From an uncultured Bacilli bacterium (GTDB lineage: Bacteria > Bacillota_I > Bacilli_A > RF39 > UBA660): a stretch of 40,821 bases of DNA. The DNA is taken from assembly GCA_947626515.1 (NCBI GenBank), contig CANQSL010000006.1, positions 1-40,821 on the forward strand, written 5' to 3'. The translations under genes were made by a program, and so were the position numbers. The notes beneath the pieces are model-generated. The model was given only the letters and a program-made list of their open reading frames with translations, was not told the DNA's origin and did not search any database. Positions within the stretch are counted from its first letter, which is position 1; each line of letters opens with the position of its first letter. Below are positions 1 through 9,535 of this stretch, piece after piece.

Positions 1-7
1 TTTATTT

Positions 8-30
8 CAAACAAAGCTTGCCTTTGTTTG
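8..30 (+). terminator. Possible terminator hairpin of a gene left of the window
   Basis: Perfect 9-bp inverted repeat CAAACAAAG-cttgc-CTTTGTTTG; U-tract is weak. Confidence 0.35.
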
Positions 31-133
31 TTATCTATCAATTAATTAAAAACTGACATTTCTAAAAAATCTTAACAGAAAAAAACAAAGATTTTATATA
101 TTCTTTGTCACTAATTAACTATATTAATAAATA

Positions 134-478
134 TTACTTTTTAGAAGTATATTTTCTTCTTCCAAATCTAACGCAATTTTTTTGATTATCTAATTCTTTT
201 ACATCTATTATTAAATCATTATTATATTTAGAAGTTACAAGATTAATTATATCTTTAATTACCATACTTCCATTTTTCTTACTTTCTATCATATATTTTG
301 TATTTATTATATCTTCATCATTTTCTTTTATATTCATGCTTAATTCATACATATTATCCTTTTTAAAATAATCTACAAACATATTATATACTTTTTTAGT
401 ATCTTCAAAAGAATCTAAAAATAATATGTTATCAAAAAAATTAATTGTATTTAATATTTCTTTATTGCTTTCTACCAT
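134..478 (-). CDS. Hypothetical protein (114 aa)
   Basis: Intact ORF, no recognised domain. Confidence 0.6.
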   Translation of the reverse strand: MVESNKEILNTINFFDNILFLDSFEDTKKVYNMFVDYFKKDNMYELSMNIKENDEDIINTKYMIESKKNGSMVIKDIINLVTSKYNNDLIIDVKELDNQKNCVRFGRRKYTSKK

Positions 479-599
479 ATACCCTCCATTTAATAAATTA
501 TTATAAATTATTCATGAAAATAATACAACTATTTTTTTATACAAAAAGAAAATTGTCATATTTTGTTAGTTTAATTTTATATATTTTATTGGAGGATGT

Positions 600-1295
600 A
601 TGCTATTAGGATTATTAAATTTATTTAAAGGTTTATATTTTTTTACTGGTTCTTATTCTATAAATGTATTCCCTGAACCATTGAGTAGTGAAGAAGAAAA
701 TATTTGTTTAGAAAAAATGAAAAATAATGACAAAGATGCTAGAGCAAAACTTATTGAACATAATTTAAGGTTAGTAGCTCATATAGTAAAAAAATATGAT
801 ACTAAAGAAAAAGATATAGATGATTTAATTAGTATCGGTACTATTGGATTAATTAAAGGAATAGATTCTTTTAAAAACGATAAAAATACAAGGCTTACAA
901 CTTATTGTGCAAAATGTATACAAAATGAAGTTTTAATGTACTTTAGAAACAATAAAAAACATATAAATGATGTGAGCTTAAATGACTCTATCGGAATAGA
1001 TAAAGATGGCAATGAAATTAATTTAATAGATGTTATTAAAAGTGAAGATGAAGATATTTTAACTTCACTTCATAATAAAGATTCTATAAATACTCTTTTG
1101 AAATATTTAGTAGTTTTAAATGAAAGAGAAAAAGAAATAATAATAAAACGCTATGGCCTTTTCAATAATGATGAATTAACACAAAAAGAAATATCTGAAC
1201 AATTAAATATTTCTAGAAGCTATGTATCTAGAATTGAAAAAAGAGCACTCCTAAAAATCTATAAAAAATTTTTAAAAGAAAAAAAAGAATATTGA
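600..1295 (+). CDS. sigK: RNA polymerase sporulation sigma factor SigK-like (sigma-70 family)
   Basis: ARAKLIEHNLRLVAHIVKKY, DLISIGTIGLIKGIDSF, LNISRSYVSRIEKRAL; hydrophobic N-terminal pro-like segment before FPEPLSSEEE; SD ggagg 5 nt upstream; TGA stop. Confidence 0.9.
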   Translation: MLLGLLNLFKGLYFFTGSYSINVFPEPLSSEEENICLEKMKNNDKDARAKLIEHNLRLVAHIVKKYDTKEKDIDDLISIGTIGLIKGIDSFKNDKNTRLTTYCAKCIQNEVLMYFRNNKKHINDVSLNDSIGIDKDGNEINLIDVIKSEDEDILTSLHNKDSINTLLKYLVVLNEREKEIIIKRYGLFNNDELTQKEISEQLNISRSYVSRIEKRALLKIYKKFLKEKKEY

Positions 1296-1404
1296 ATAAA
1301 TTTATATTTATATACACATAATAATTATGTCTCGTACTATAGGCCCGTTCACTAATTTAGGACTTTTTGAGAAAATATATTTATAGAAAAGGGTGTGATT
1401 TTAC

Positions 1405-1638
1405 GTGTCTTATTATAAATCGAATGACTACTATTATAACGTTATAAGAAAAAATATTAAGAAATATCGTAAAGAAAAACACTTTACGCAACAAAGACTT
1501 GCCGAAGAAGCTGATTTATCTGTTGACTATATTTGTGAAATAGAAAGTTTAAAAAAGAATAAAAGCTTTAGTATAGTAACTTTAGGAAGAATTGCAGATG
1601 TCTTAGAAGTTGATATAAAAGAATTTTTTACAAAATAA
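1405..1638 (+). CDS. XRE-family helix-turn-helix regulator
   Basis: IKKYRKEKHFTQQRLAEEADLSVDYICEIE...LGRIADVLEVDIKEFF; GTG start. Confidence 0.88.
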   Translation: MSYYKSNDYYYNVIRKNIKKYRKEKHFTQQRLAEEADLSVDYICEIESLKKNKSFSIVTLGRIADVLEVDIKEFFTK

Positions 1639-1657
1639 AAACGGATTATCCGTTTTT
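1637..1657. terminator. Bidirectional terminator between convergent XRE and dut genes
   Basis: AAAAACGGA-tta-TCCGTTTTT, A-tract on one side and T-tract on the other; overlaps both stop codons. Confidence 0.8.
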
Positions 1658-2116
1658 TTCTTTATCAGTTGAACCAAAGCCACCCTTTCTTTTACCAGTG
1701 GCTGCATCATTATCACAAATTAAAAATTTGGTAAACATTACTTGAGCAATGGCATCTCCTTTTTTTATATGTAACTCATGATCTGAGCAGTTAAATACTT
1801 GTACCATAAAATGACCGTCATTATCTGGATTTTCATAATAATCTGCATCGATTAACCCAAATCCATGCGGAGTCCATAAACCTTTTTTCGGTCCCCCTGA
1901 ACGACTGATTAAAAAGTAACATTCATCATCTTGACAATAAGCCTTTAACCCTGTAGGTATTAAAGTAGGTTTTATTCCAGGTTCATATACTGGAACTATA
2001 GTATCCTCTGCTGCTTCAATATCATATGCTGCAGCATGTGCTGTTTTTCTGATAGGAATATTTATATTTTTATCTTCCCATCCCTTTGCTATTTCAAATC
2101 CTCTTAATTTTTTCAT
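1646..2116 (-). CDS. dut: dUTP diphosphatase
   Basis: dUTPase motifs AAYDIEA, SRSGGPKKGL, GLIDADYYENPDNDGH, RKGGFGSTD. Confidence 0.87.
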   Translation of the reverse strand: MKKLRGFEIAKGWEDKNINIPIRKTAHAAAYDIEAAEDTIVPVYEPGIKPTLIPTGLKAYCQDDECYFLISRSGGPKKGLWTPHGFGLIDADYYENPDNDGHFMVQVFNCSDHELHIKKGDAIAQVMFTKFLICDNDAATGKRKGGFGSTDKEKNG

Positions 2117-2120
2117 AAAA

Positions 2121-2636
2121 TCACGCCTTTCTCATTTTTGGATGAAATATAATACTCCCCTTTTTAAAACTGTTTTTAACATCTATTATTCTTTGATTAG
2201 ATGAACCTCTAAATGGCAAAGATGGATCTTTTAATTTAATAACAAATTTACCATCAACTAATACATCTACATATTTTAATAATTCTTTGGAAATCTTCTT
2301 TTCTAATAATTCTTCAAATAAGTACCCCGAATAAGCCCATATATCTTTATTCGGATATATATCTTTTATACGTTTTATAAAAGGTAACAATACTTTAACA
2401 TTATTTTCTTCAAAAGGTTCCCCTCCAAGTAGAGATAACCCTTTAATATAATTAGGTTCTAAATATTTTATTATTTCATTTTCTATATCTTTAGTAAAAG
2501 GTTTTCCATATTTAAAATCCCATGCTTCTCTATTAAAACACCCCTTGCAATGATGAGTACATCCAGATACAAATAAACTGACTCTAACTCCTATTCCATT
2601 TGCAATATCATATTGTTTAATGGACGCATAATTCAT
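2121..2636 (-). CDS. nrdG: Anaerobic ribonucleoside-triphosphate reductase activating protein
   Basis: Radical SAM motif CTHHCKGCFN, LLGGEPF; overlaps nrdD by 4 bp. Confidence 0.93.
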   Translation of the reverse strand: MNYASIKQYDIANGIGVRVSLFVSGCTHHCKGCFNREAWDFKYGKPFTKDIENEIIKYLEPNYIKGLSLLGGEPFEENNVKVLLPFIKRIKDIYPNKDIWAYSGYLFEELLEKKISKELLKYVDVLVDGKFVIKLKDPSLPFRGSSNQRIIDVKNSFKKGSIIFHPKMRKA

Positions 2637-4759
2637 AAATGAGTTACCCTTTCTTTTATTTCTTTAGTTTTCCCAACATTCCAAAAATTTTCTCCTAAAT
2701 AACCGCACGTTCTACGAGTAACATTCATTTTATTCTTATCTTTATTATGACAATTAGGACATTCCCATTCTAAATTATCATTAATTATGATTTCTCCAGA
2801 AAAACCACATTCTTGACAATAATCACTCTTAGTATTAAACTCTGCGTACTGAATATTATCATAAATAAATTTAACTACTTCTTCCATAGCTTCAATATTA
2901 TTTTCCATATTCGGAACTTCTATATAACTTATAGCTCCACCAGTAGAAATTGATTGAAACTCGCTTTCAAATTTTAATTTTGAAAATGCATCTATATGTT
3001 CTCTTACATCTACATGGTAACTATTAGTGTAATAACCTTTGTCCGTTACATCCTTAATTTTACCAAATTGTTCTAAATCAAGTCTCGCAAATCTATAACA
3101 TAAACTTTCAGCTGGAGTACCATACAATGCAAAACCAATACCAGTTTCTTTTTTCCATATTTTACATTTTTCTTTCATATATTCCATTACTTTTTTAGCA
3201 AAGGCGGTACCTTCTTTTTCTGTATGAGATACCCCTTTCATAAGTTTAGTTAATTCATATAGTCCAATATAACCCAACGATATTGTAGAATATCCTCCAA
3301 CTAAGAACTTATCAATCTTTTCGTGTTTTTTTAATCTTGCTATAGCTCCATATTGCCAATGTATTGGAGAAATATCGCTATTGACTCCAAGCAATGCATG
3401 ATGCCTACACATCAATGCATCGTAACATAAATCTAGTCTTTCATCAAAAAGTTCCCAAAATTTATCTTCATCCCCATCTGCAATAATACCAATTTGAGGT
3501 AAATTAATACTCACTACTCCTTGATTGAACCTTCCTTCAAATTTGAAATTTCCTGCCTCATCTTTCCATGGTGATAAAAATGATCTACATCCCATAGGAC
3601 TAAATACATTTCCCTCATAATTTTCCTTCATTTTTTTTGCTGAAATATAATCGGGATACATTCTTTTAGCAGAACATTTTATAGCTAATTTTGTTAAATA
3701 ATCATATTTGCCACCACTTAAATTATTATTCTCATCTAAAACATATACTAATTTGGGGAAAGCAGGAGTTACTGGAACACCTTTTTCATTTTTTATTCCA
3801 TCATATCTCTGTTTTAAAATTTCTTCAATTATCATAGCATTTTCTTTAATATATGGATCATCATCTTTTAAATAAAGAAATAATGTTACAAACGGTGACT
3901 GACCATTTGTAGTCATAAGTGTGTTAATTTGATATTGTATAGTTTGTACTCCAGAGGAAAGTTCTTCTTTTAATCTATCTTCAACCATTTCTTTTATTAT
4001 TGCTTTATCAATTTTTTTACCATATTTTTTAGTTAAAGTTTTTTTAAATTTATCGTGACTTTTTCTTAAATATTTTCCTAAATGTCTTATTTCTACTGAT
4101 TGTCCTCCATATTGATTAGATGCTACTGCTGCAATGATTTGAGTCATGACAGTACATGCCACTAGGAAGCTTTTTGGGCTTTCTATCATTTTTCCATTCA
4201 TAACTGTTCCATTATCTAACATATCTTCAATATTAATTAAGCAACAATTAAATATAGGCTGTACAAAGTAATCCATATCGTGAAAATGGAGTATTCCCTT
4301 TTCATGCGCTAATCTAATTTTTTCAGGAAGCAAAATCCTCTTAGATAAATCTCTCGATACTTCTCCAGCAATATAATCTCTTTGAGTACTTGCAAGCAAT
4401 GTATTTTTATTAGAATTTTCTTCAGCTAACTCTTTATTAGAATTCTTGATTAATGAAAGTATTGATTCATCTGTAGTATTACTTTTTCTAATTAAAGCCC
4501 TATTATATCTATAAACAATATATCTTTTAGCTAATTCATATTTTTCATATTCCATTAATTTCATTTCAATAATATCTTGAATATCTTCAACTAAAATTCT
4601 TTTTTTATCTAAAGATTCTATATAATGACAAATTTCCTTAATATTTTCTTTTGATATTCTTTCTTTTTTAGAAACTTCTTGATTAGCTTTTTCTATTGCA
4701 ATTTTAATTTTTTCTCTATCATAATCTACATAATGTCCATCTCTTTTTATTACTTGCAT
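2633..4759 (-). CDS. nrdD: Anaerobic ribonucleoside-triphosphate reductase
   Basis: N-terminal ATP-cone; GMGCRSFLSPW-like region; C-terminal zinc motif CQECGF...CPNCHN; glycyl radical motif RRTCGYLG. Confidence 0.96.
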   Translation of the reverse strand: MQVIKRDGHYVDYDREKIKIAIEKANQEVSKKERISKENIKEICHYIESLDKKRILVEDIQDIIEMKLMEYEKYELAKRYIVYRYNRALIRKSNTTDESILSLIKNSNKELAEENSNKNTLLASTQRDYIAGEVSRDLSKRILLPEKIRLAHEKGILHFHDMDYFVQPIFNCCLINIEDMLDNGTVMNGKMIESPKSFLVACTVMTQIIAAVASNQYGGQSVEIRHLGKYLRKSHDKFKKTLTKKYGKKIDKAIIKEMVEDRLKEELSSGVQTIQYQINTLMTTNGQSPFVTLFLYLKDDDPYIKENAMIIEEILKQRYDGIKNEKGVPVTPAFPKLVYVLDENNNLSGGKYDYLTKLAIKCSAKRMYPDYISAKKMKENYEGNVFSPMGCRSFLSPWKDEAGNFKFEGRFNQGVVSINLPQIGIIADGDEDKFWELFDERLDLCYDALMCRHHALLGVNSDISPIHWQYGAIARLKKHEKIDKFLVGGYSTISLGYIGLYELTKLMKGVSHTEKEGTAFAKKVMEYMKEKCKIWKKETGIGFALYGTPAESLCYRFARLDLEQFGKIKDVTDKGYYTNSYHVDVREHIDAFSKLKFESEFQSISTGGAISYIEVPNMENNIEAMEEVVKFIYDNIQYAEFNTKSDYCQECGFSGEIIINDNLEWECPNCHNKDKNKMNVTRRTCGYLGENFWNVGKTKEIKERVTHL

Positions 4760-4812
4760 ATCATCACATCCTACTTTATAAAAAAATCATAGCATAAATA
4801 AAATATTATTCG

Positions 4813-4830
4813 TTGTTGCAATTGCAACAA
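4813..4830. promoter_or_regulatory. Perfect 18-bp palindrome, candidate operator between nrdD and Crp/Fnr gene
   Basis: TTGTTGCAATTGCAACAA in the divergent intergenic region, overlapping candidate -35 elements (TTGCAA) in both directions. Confidence 0.6.
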
Positions 4831-4880
4831 AAGTGTAATAAAATAAAATTAAATGATGATGTTATTGTAGGAGGCCTTAA

Positions 4881-5516
4881 ATGAAAGTAATTTCTTTATT
4901 TGACGGTATTGACAGTCAAGATGTAAATAAAATGCTAAAATGTTTTGAAGCTAAAAAAATATCTTATAAAAAAGAAAGAACTATTCTATCTAATATGTCA
5001 AATACTACAATTTTTGGTATAATTTTATCAGGAACTGCAAATATTATTAGAGTAGATTATAATGGTTCGAGAAGCATATTGGAAAGATTATATGCCAATG
5101 ATATATTTGGAGGCCCACTATATAGTTCAAATAATAATGAATTATCAATTATCGCTACAAGTGATTGTGAAATATTAGAATTCGATTATTCACATATTAT
5201 AGGACGATGTAGAAAAAATTGCGAATATCATTCGAGACTTCTTGATAATATGCTTCAAATACTATCAAATAAAGTACAATTAAATAATGAAAAAATATTA
5301 ATACTTTCAAAAAAAACTATAAGAGAAAAACTTTTGGAATATTTTAATACAAAAGCTAATAATGAAGGATCTAAAATTTTTAAAATGGATATTACTTTAA
5401 CCGATTTAGCTGATTATTTATCTATAGATAGATCAGCTATGATGAGAGAAATTAAAAATTTAAAAGACGATGGTTTTATTGAAATAATAAATAAAAGAGT
5501 ATATTTATATTTTTAA
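4881..5516 (+). CDS. Crp/Fnr family transcriptional regulator
   Basis: cNMP-binding-like N-terminus, C-terminal HTH DLADYLSIDRSAMMREIKNLKDDGFIEI; SD aggagg-like upstream. Confidence 0.88.
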   Translation: MKVISLFDGIDSQDVNKMLKCFEAKKISYKKERTILSNMSNTTIFGIILSGTANIIRVDYNGSRSILERLYANDIFGGPLYSSNNNELSIIATSDCEILEFDYSHIIGRCRKNCEYHSRLLDNMLQILSNKVQLNNEKILILSKKTIREKLLEYFNTKANNEGSKIFKMDITLTDLADYLSIDRSAMMREIKNLKDDGFIEIINKRVYLYF

Positions 5517-5528
5517 AGGAGAATAGTT

Positions 5529-6722
5529 ATGAATCAAAAATTAGAAAAATATGCAGAATTACTAATAAAAAAGTGTATATGTACTAAATCAAAATCTTTA
5601 GTTATATCTTTTCCTATAGAAGCTATAGACTTTGTACATATAGTTGCTCAAGTTGCTTATAAAGAGGGATTTAATGATATATATTATGATTTTAATTCAG
5701 CAAAAATAAATAAATACGAGATGGAATATTTAAAAGATAGCGAATTAAAGACAAGCAAGAATTTTAATAAGTCTATATATGATGAATATGCAAAAAAGAA
5801 TGCTGCATTTTTATTCTTAACAGCAACAAATCCAGATGCTTATAATGGTATAGAAAAGAAAAAATTAGCTATCGCTAATAAAGTTACTATAGAGTCATAC
5901 CCAATTTATAAAAAAAAGCAAATGACCTACGAAGTAGCATGGTGTATTGCAGGAGTTGCAACAGATGAGTGGGCAAAAAAAGTATTCCCAAAATCTAAAA
6001 ATCCAAAAAAAGATTTATGGAATCAAATATTTAAATTATGTTTAGTAAACGAAAAAGATCCTATTAAGTCTTGGAATAAAAAAATGAGCAATAATAAAAA
6101 AATAGTAGATAAATTAAATAGTTTAGAAATAAAAAAATTAAAATATAAAAATAATCTAGGAACAGACTTTGAAATAGAATTTAATGAAAATATTTGGAAT
6201 GGTGGCAACGCAACAGGAAAAGATGGACAAGAACTTATTGTAAATATGCCAACAGAAGAAGTATTTACTTCTCCAAATAAATATAGTGCAAATGGAACGG
6301 TTTATTCTTCCCTACCTCTATATTATAATGGAACAATAATTAAAGATATTTACTTAAAATTTAAAAACGGAAAAGTTGTAGATTACAGTGCTTCTGAAGG
6401 TAAAGAAGTGCTTAAAAGCATACTTGAAATAAAAAATGGAAACTACTTAGGAGAAGTTGCATTAGTAGATATTACAAGCCCAATTAGTAAATCAAAGGTT
6501 TTATTTTACAATACATTATTTGATGAAAATGCCTCATGTCATTTAGCTTTAGGGGCTGGGTTTACAGAATGTATAAAATCTAAAAAAACTTATAAAGAAT
6601 TAGGTTTAAATGAAAGTACTACGCATGTCGATTTCATGATTGGAACAAAAGATTTAGAAATTATTGCTGAAACAAATGATGGCAATATTACTATAATGAA
6701 AAATGGTAAATTTTGTATTTAA
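5529..6722 (+). CDS. Aminopeptidase, M29 family (AmpS/PepS-like)
   Basis: NIWNGGNATGKDGQELIVNMPTEEVFTSPNKYSANGTVYSSLPL; HLALGAGFTECI; THVDFMIGTKDLEI. Confidence 0.93.
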   Translation: MNQKLEKYAELLIKKCICTKSKSLVISFPIEAIDFVHIVAQVAYKEGFNDIYYDFNSAKINKYEMEYLKDSELKTSKNFNKSIYDEYAKKNAAFLFLTATNPDAYNGIEKKKLAIANKVTIESYPIYKKKQMTYEVAWCIAGVATDEWAKKVFPKSKNPKKDLWNQIFKLCLVNEKDPIKSWNKKMSNNKKIVDKLNSLEIKKLKYKNNLGTDFEIEFNENIWNGGNATGKDGQELIVNMPTEEVFTSPNKYSANGTVYSSLPLYYNGTIIKDIYLKFKNGKVVDYSASEGKEVLKSILEIKNGNYLGEVALVDITSPISKSKVLFYNTLFDENASCHLALGAGFTECIKSKKTYKELGLNESTTHVDFMIGTKDLEIIAETNDGNITIMKNGKFCI

Positions 6723-6736
6723 AAAGATTGTTTCTA

Positions 6737-6765
6737 TATCAATAGAATTATTTTTTCTATTGATA
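6737..6765 (+). terminator. Hairpin downstream of aminopeptidase gene (terminator or 5'UTR element)
   Basis: Perfect 11-bp stem TATCAATAGAA/TTCTATTGATA with 7-nt loop; no strong T-tract after it. Confidence 0.45.
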
Positions 6766-6821
6766 ATATTCTCCTTGTATTATGTATTTTTATTTGATAT
6801 ATTTTATATACAAGGTAGTTT

Positions 6822-7976
6822 ATGAAAAGATTATTTAGAATTAGTTTTAATATTTTAATTTCTTCTATAATACCAATAATTTCTTGGTTTTTTTTAAGTA
6901 TAATTTTTACTCATGATTTAGCAAACGTTTTTTCATTGACATATCCTATTCAATGTTTATCAGGAATGATTATATCAATATTTGGAACTGGAGCTAATAT
7001 TGTTAAATATAAAGATAATGACAGCTATAGTAATAATAACGGTATTTTTTATGGAACAATATTCAGTTTTTTTATTTTTTTAATTATAATAATTAATACT
7101 AAAACTTATATTAATTTTATGAATATGGATTTTAATGTTTATAATGCTTTTTGTATTTATTCTTTAATAGAAATTTTATTTAATACTATTTTACAATTAT
7201 TACTCACTAAATTATATTACATGGACAATGAAAAACTTGCTAATAGAATATCTCTTATTTATAATTTTATTAATTTCTTTACATTATTGACTTTAGCATT
7301 AGTAACTAGAAATCAAATTATAACAATTACACTTAGTTTAATGATTTCATTAACTATGATAATAATATATTTTAGTAGAATTATTGGCAAAGTTAATTTT
7401 AAATTTAATATATCTCATTGTTTTAAATATAATTCTTCATCATTCTTTTTAAATTTATTATTTTTTATTATATATTTATTTGGTTTTAAAAACTCATTTG
7501 TATATGGAACTGATTATTTAATAGCTATCACTTTTTCAACATTAGTAACAGATACTCAATGGGATATAATTGACTCTGTAAAGACAGTTGCCAAAATAGA
7601 TATTTCTAAAAAAGAATTTAATTATAAAGAGCATTTTAAAAATGCAACCAAATTATATTTATTATTAATTTTATCTATTATTTTTATGTCTTGTATTTTA
7701 TATCCAATATACAAACCTAATATTAATATTGTCAGTATTTTTATATTATTGCAAATCGTTGATTTTATATTAAGTTTATTTACAGAAATAAAAATATGTT
7801 ATTTACAATTAGAAGATTCGGCTTTTAAAATAACTTTAAACATTGTAATAGCATACTTAATTAGAGTAATTTTATCATTTATAAAAACTCCTTATTGTAC
7901 AATAATAGCTCAATTAACAGCCACTACATATATGTTTATTTATACTAAAATAAAATTTAAAAAAGAATTTATTTAA
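6822..7976 (+). CDS. Multi-pass membrane protein, possibly MATE/MOP flippase-like
   Basis: Many hydrophobic segments over 384 aa; family call from general appearance only. Confidence 0.6.
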   Translation: MKRLFRISFNILISSIIPIISWFFLSIIFTHDLANVFSLTYPIQCLSGMIISIFGTGANIVKYKDNDSYSNNNGIFYGTIFSFFIFLIIIINTKTYINFMNMDFNVYNAFCIYSLIEILFNTILQLLLTKLYYMDNEKLANRISLIYNFINFFTLLTLALVTRNQIITITLSLMISLTMIIIYFSRIIGKVNFKFNISHCFKYNSSSFFLNLLFFIIYLFGFKNSFVYGTDYLIAITFSTLVTDTQWDIIDSVKTVAKIDISKKEFNYKEHFKNATKLYLLLILSIIFMSCILYPIYKPNINIVSIFILLQIVDFILSLFTEIKICYLQLEDSAFKITLNIVIAYLIRVILSFIKTPYCTIIAQLTATTYMFIYTKIKFKKEFI

Positions 7977-8703
7977 TATATTTAAATTTTCTATTTAAAT
8001 ATATCCCCTTAACTAAATTATATTTATCACTATTATTTTCTACATTATCGTATAACTCATTCAATCTATGTGCATCACTTCCAAAAGTTACAGTTTTGCC
8101 ACCACACCCTTTATAAAGATTAATTACTTTTTCATTGGGGAATGTATTAGTTTTTATTCTTCTCTTTGCTGATGTATTTATTTCTAGCGATATATTATTT
8201 TTAATCATATAATAAAATATTTCTTCATAAATATCGTTTGTTATGAATGAATCATCATAAAATTTTTTAATATAATCTATATGTCCCAACGTATCAAAAT
8301 AACCAAATTTTACACTTTCTAATATATTTTTATAATAATTTAATATTCCTTCTTTAGAAAATTCCTTTGGAAATATATGATTACTCCCAATAATATAATC
8401 CAAATTAAGTTTATTGAACTCAATTAATTCAGTTTTATACTTTTCAGGATTTGAAAATTCCATTCCTTTTATAATCTTAATATTAGGATATTTTTCTTGT
8501 AAACTATTAACTTCTTCTTCATATACTTTATATCTATTTATAGCTTGCCTTAAATTAATTTTATCCATATCAACATGTTCAGTAAATGCTATATATTTTA
8601 ACTTTAAATATATAGCTTTTTTTAATACTGACTCCATAGTTTGTTCACCATCAAATGAAAAAATTGAATGAACATGCGTATCCGCTAAATACATAAAAAT
8701 CAC
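7969..8703 (-). CDS. PHP-domain phosphatase, HisJ/histidinol-phosphatase-like
   Basis: DTHVHSIFSFDGEQTME, FTEHVD, GSNHIF, TLGHIDYIKK, TFGSDAHRLNEL; likely true start Met at MYLADTHVHS. Confidence 0.88.
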   Translation of the reverse strand: MIFMYLADTHVHSIFSFDGEQTMESVLKKAIYLKLKYIAFTEHVDMDKINLRQAINRYKVYEEEVNSLQEKYPNIKIIKGMEFSNPEKYKTELIEFNKLNLDYIIGSNHIFPKEFSKEGILNYYKNILESVKFGYFDTLGHIDYIKKFYDDSFITNDIYEEIFYYMIKNNISLEINTSAKRRIKTNTFPNEKVINLYKGCGGKTVTFGSDAHRLNELYDNVENNSDKYNLVKGIYLNRKFKYIK

Positions 8704-8791
8704 TTCCTAAAAAAATAATAACATCAAAAAAGATACAAATATAATATATCTTCTTTATGATTATAATAATTATTTTTTATCATATAATAAA

Positions 8792-9535
8792 TTAATTTCT
8801 AGCAGCCCCATCTACTTGCAAAATTACTCCTGTTATATAATTTGCCATATCACTAGCAAGAAACAAAAATGCATTTGCAATATCTCTTGGTTCTCCCAAT
8901 CTTTTAAGAGGAATACTATTTATAAGAGGTTCAATAACTTCTTTTTTTAAATTTTTTACCATATCTGTATTAATAATACCAGGTGCTACAGCATTGACTC
9001 TTATATTAAATGGCGCTAATTCTCTAGCTAGAGACTTAGTTATACCATTTACTGCAAATTTACTTGCAGGATATCCAACACCACTAGGTTGACCATATAT
9101 ACTTACCATTGAACTTGTATTTAATATAACCCCATAAGAAGATTCTTTCATGTATGGTATAACAGCTTTAGATACATTAAATACTCCTAAAACATTTAAA
9201 TCCATTATATTTGAAAAATCTTCACTACTTATGTCATCTATTTTTTTATCTTGAGATATACCAGCATTATTTATCAATATATCAATATGACCATATTTAT
9301 TTATAATATCGGTTATAGTTTCATTAACACTGTTAAAATCACTTAAATTGGGATAATATCCATCTACATACTTATTTTCTTTTTTTAGCTCTTCTATAGC
9401 TTTTTCAACAGATTCCTTTTTAGAACCAAATAATATAACTTTAGCATTATATTCTAAGAAAGCTTTAACTGTCTCTAATCCAATACCCCTAGTTCCTCCT
9501 GTAACTATCACAACTTTATTTTCAAAATTTATCAT
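8792..9535 (-). CDS. SDR-family oxidoreductase (3-oxoacyl-ACP reductase FabG-like)
   Basis: TGGTRGIG, NNAG, YPASKFAVNG, VNAVAPGIINTDM. Confidence 0.92.
   Translation of the reverse strand: MINFENKVVIVTGGTRGIGLETVKAFLEYNAKVILFGSKKESVEKAIEELKKENKYVDGYYPNLSDFNSVNETITDIINKYGHIDILINNAGISQDKKIDDISSEDFSNIMDLNVLGVFNVSKAVIPYMKESSYGVILNTSSMVSIYGQPSGVGYPASKFAVNGITKSLARELAPFNIRVNAVAPGIINTDMVKNLKKEVIEPLINSIPLKRLGEPRDIANAFLFLASDMANYITGVILQVDGAARN

Noticed and set aside
1293-1295. Mycoplasma-type code (TGA = Trp)
   Set aside because: TGA serves as stop in the sigK-like, nrdD and SDR genes, with sensible ATGA overlaps
6023-6208. 61-aa minus ORF
   Set aside because: Antisense to the well-supported aminopeptidase gene
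8414-8671. 85-aa plus ORF
   Set aside because: Antisense to PHP phosphatase gene
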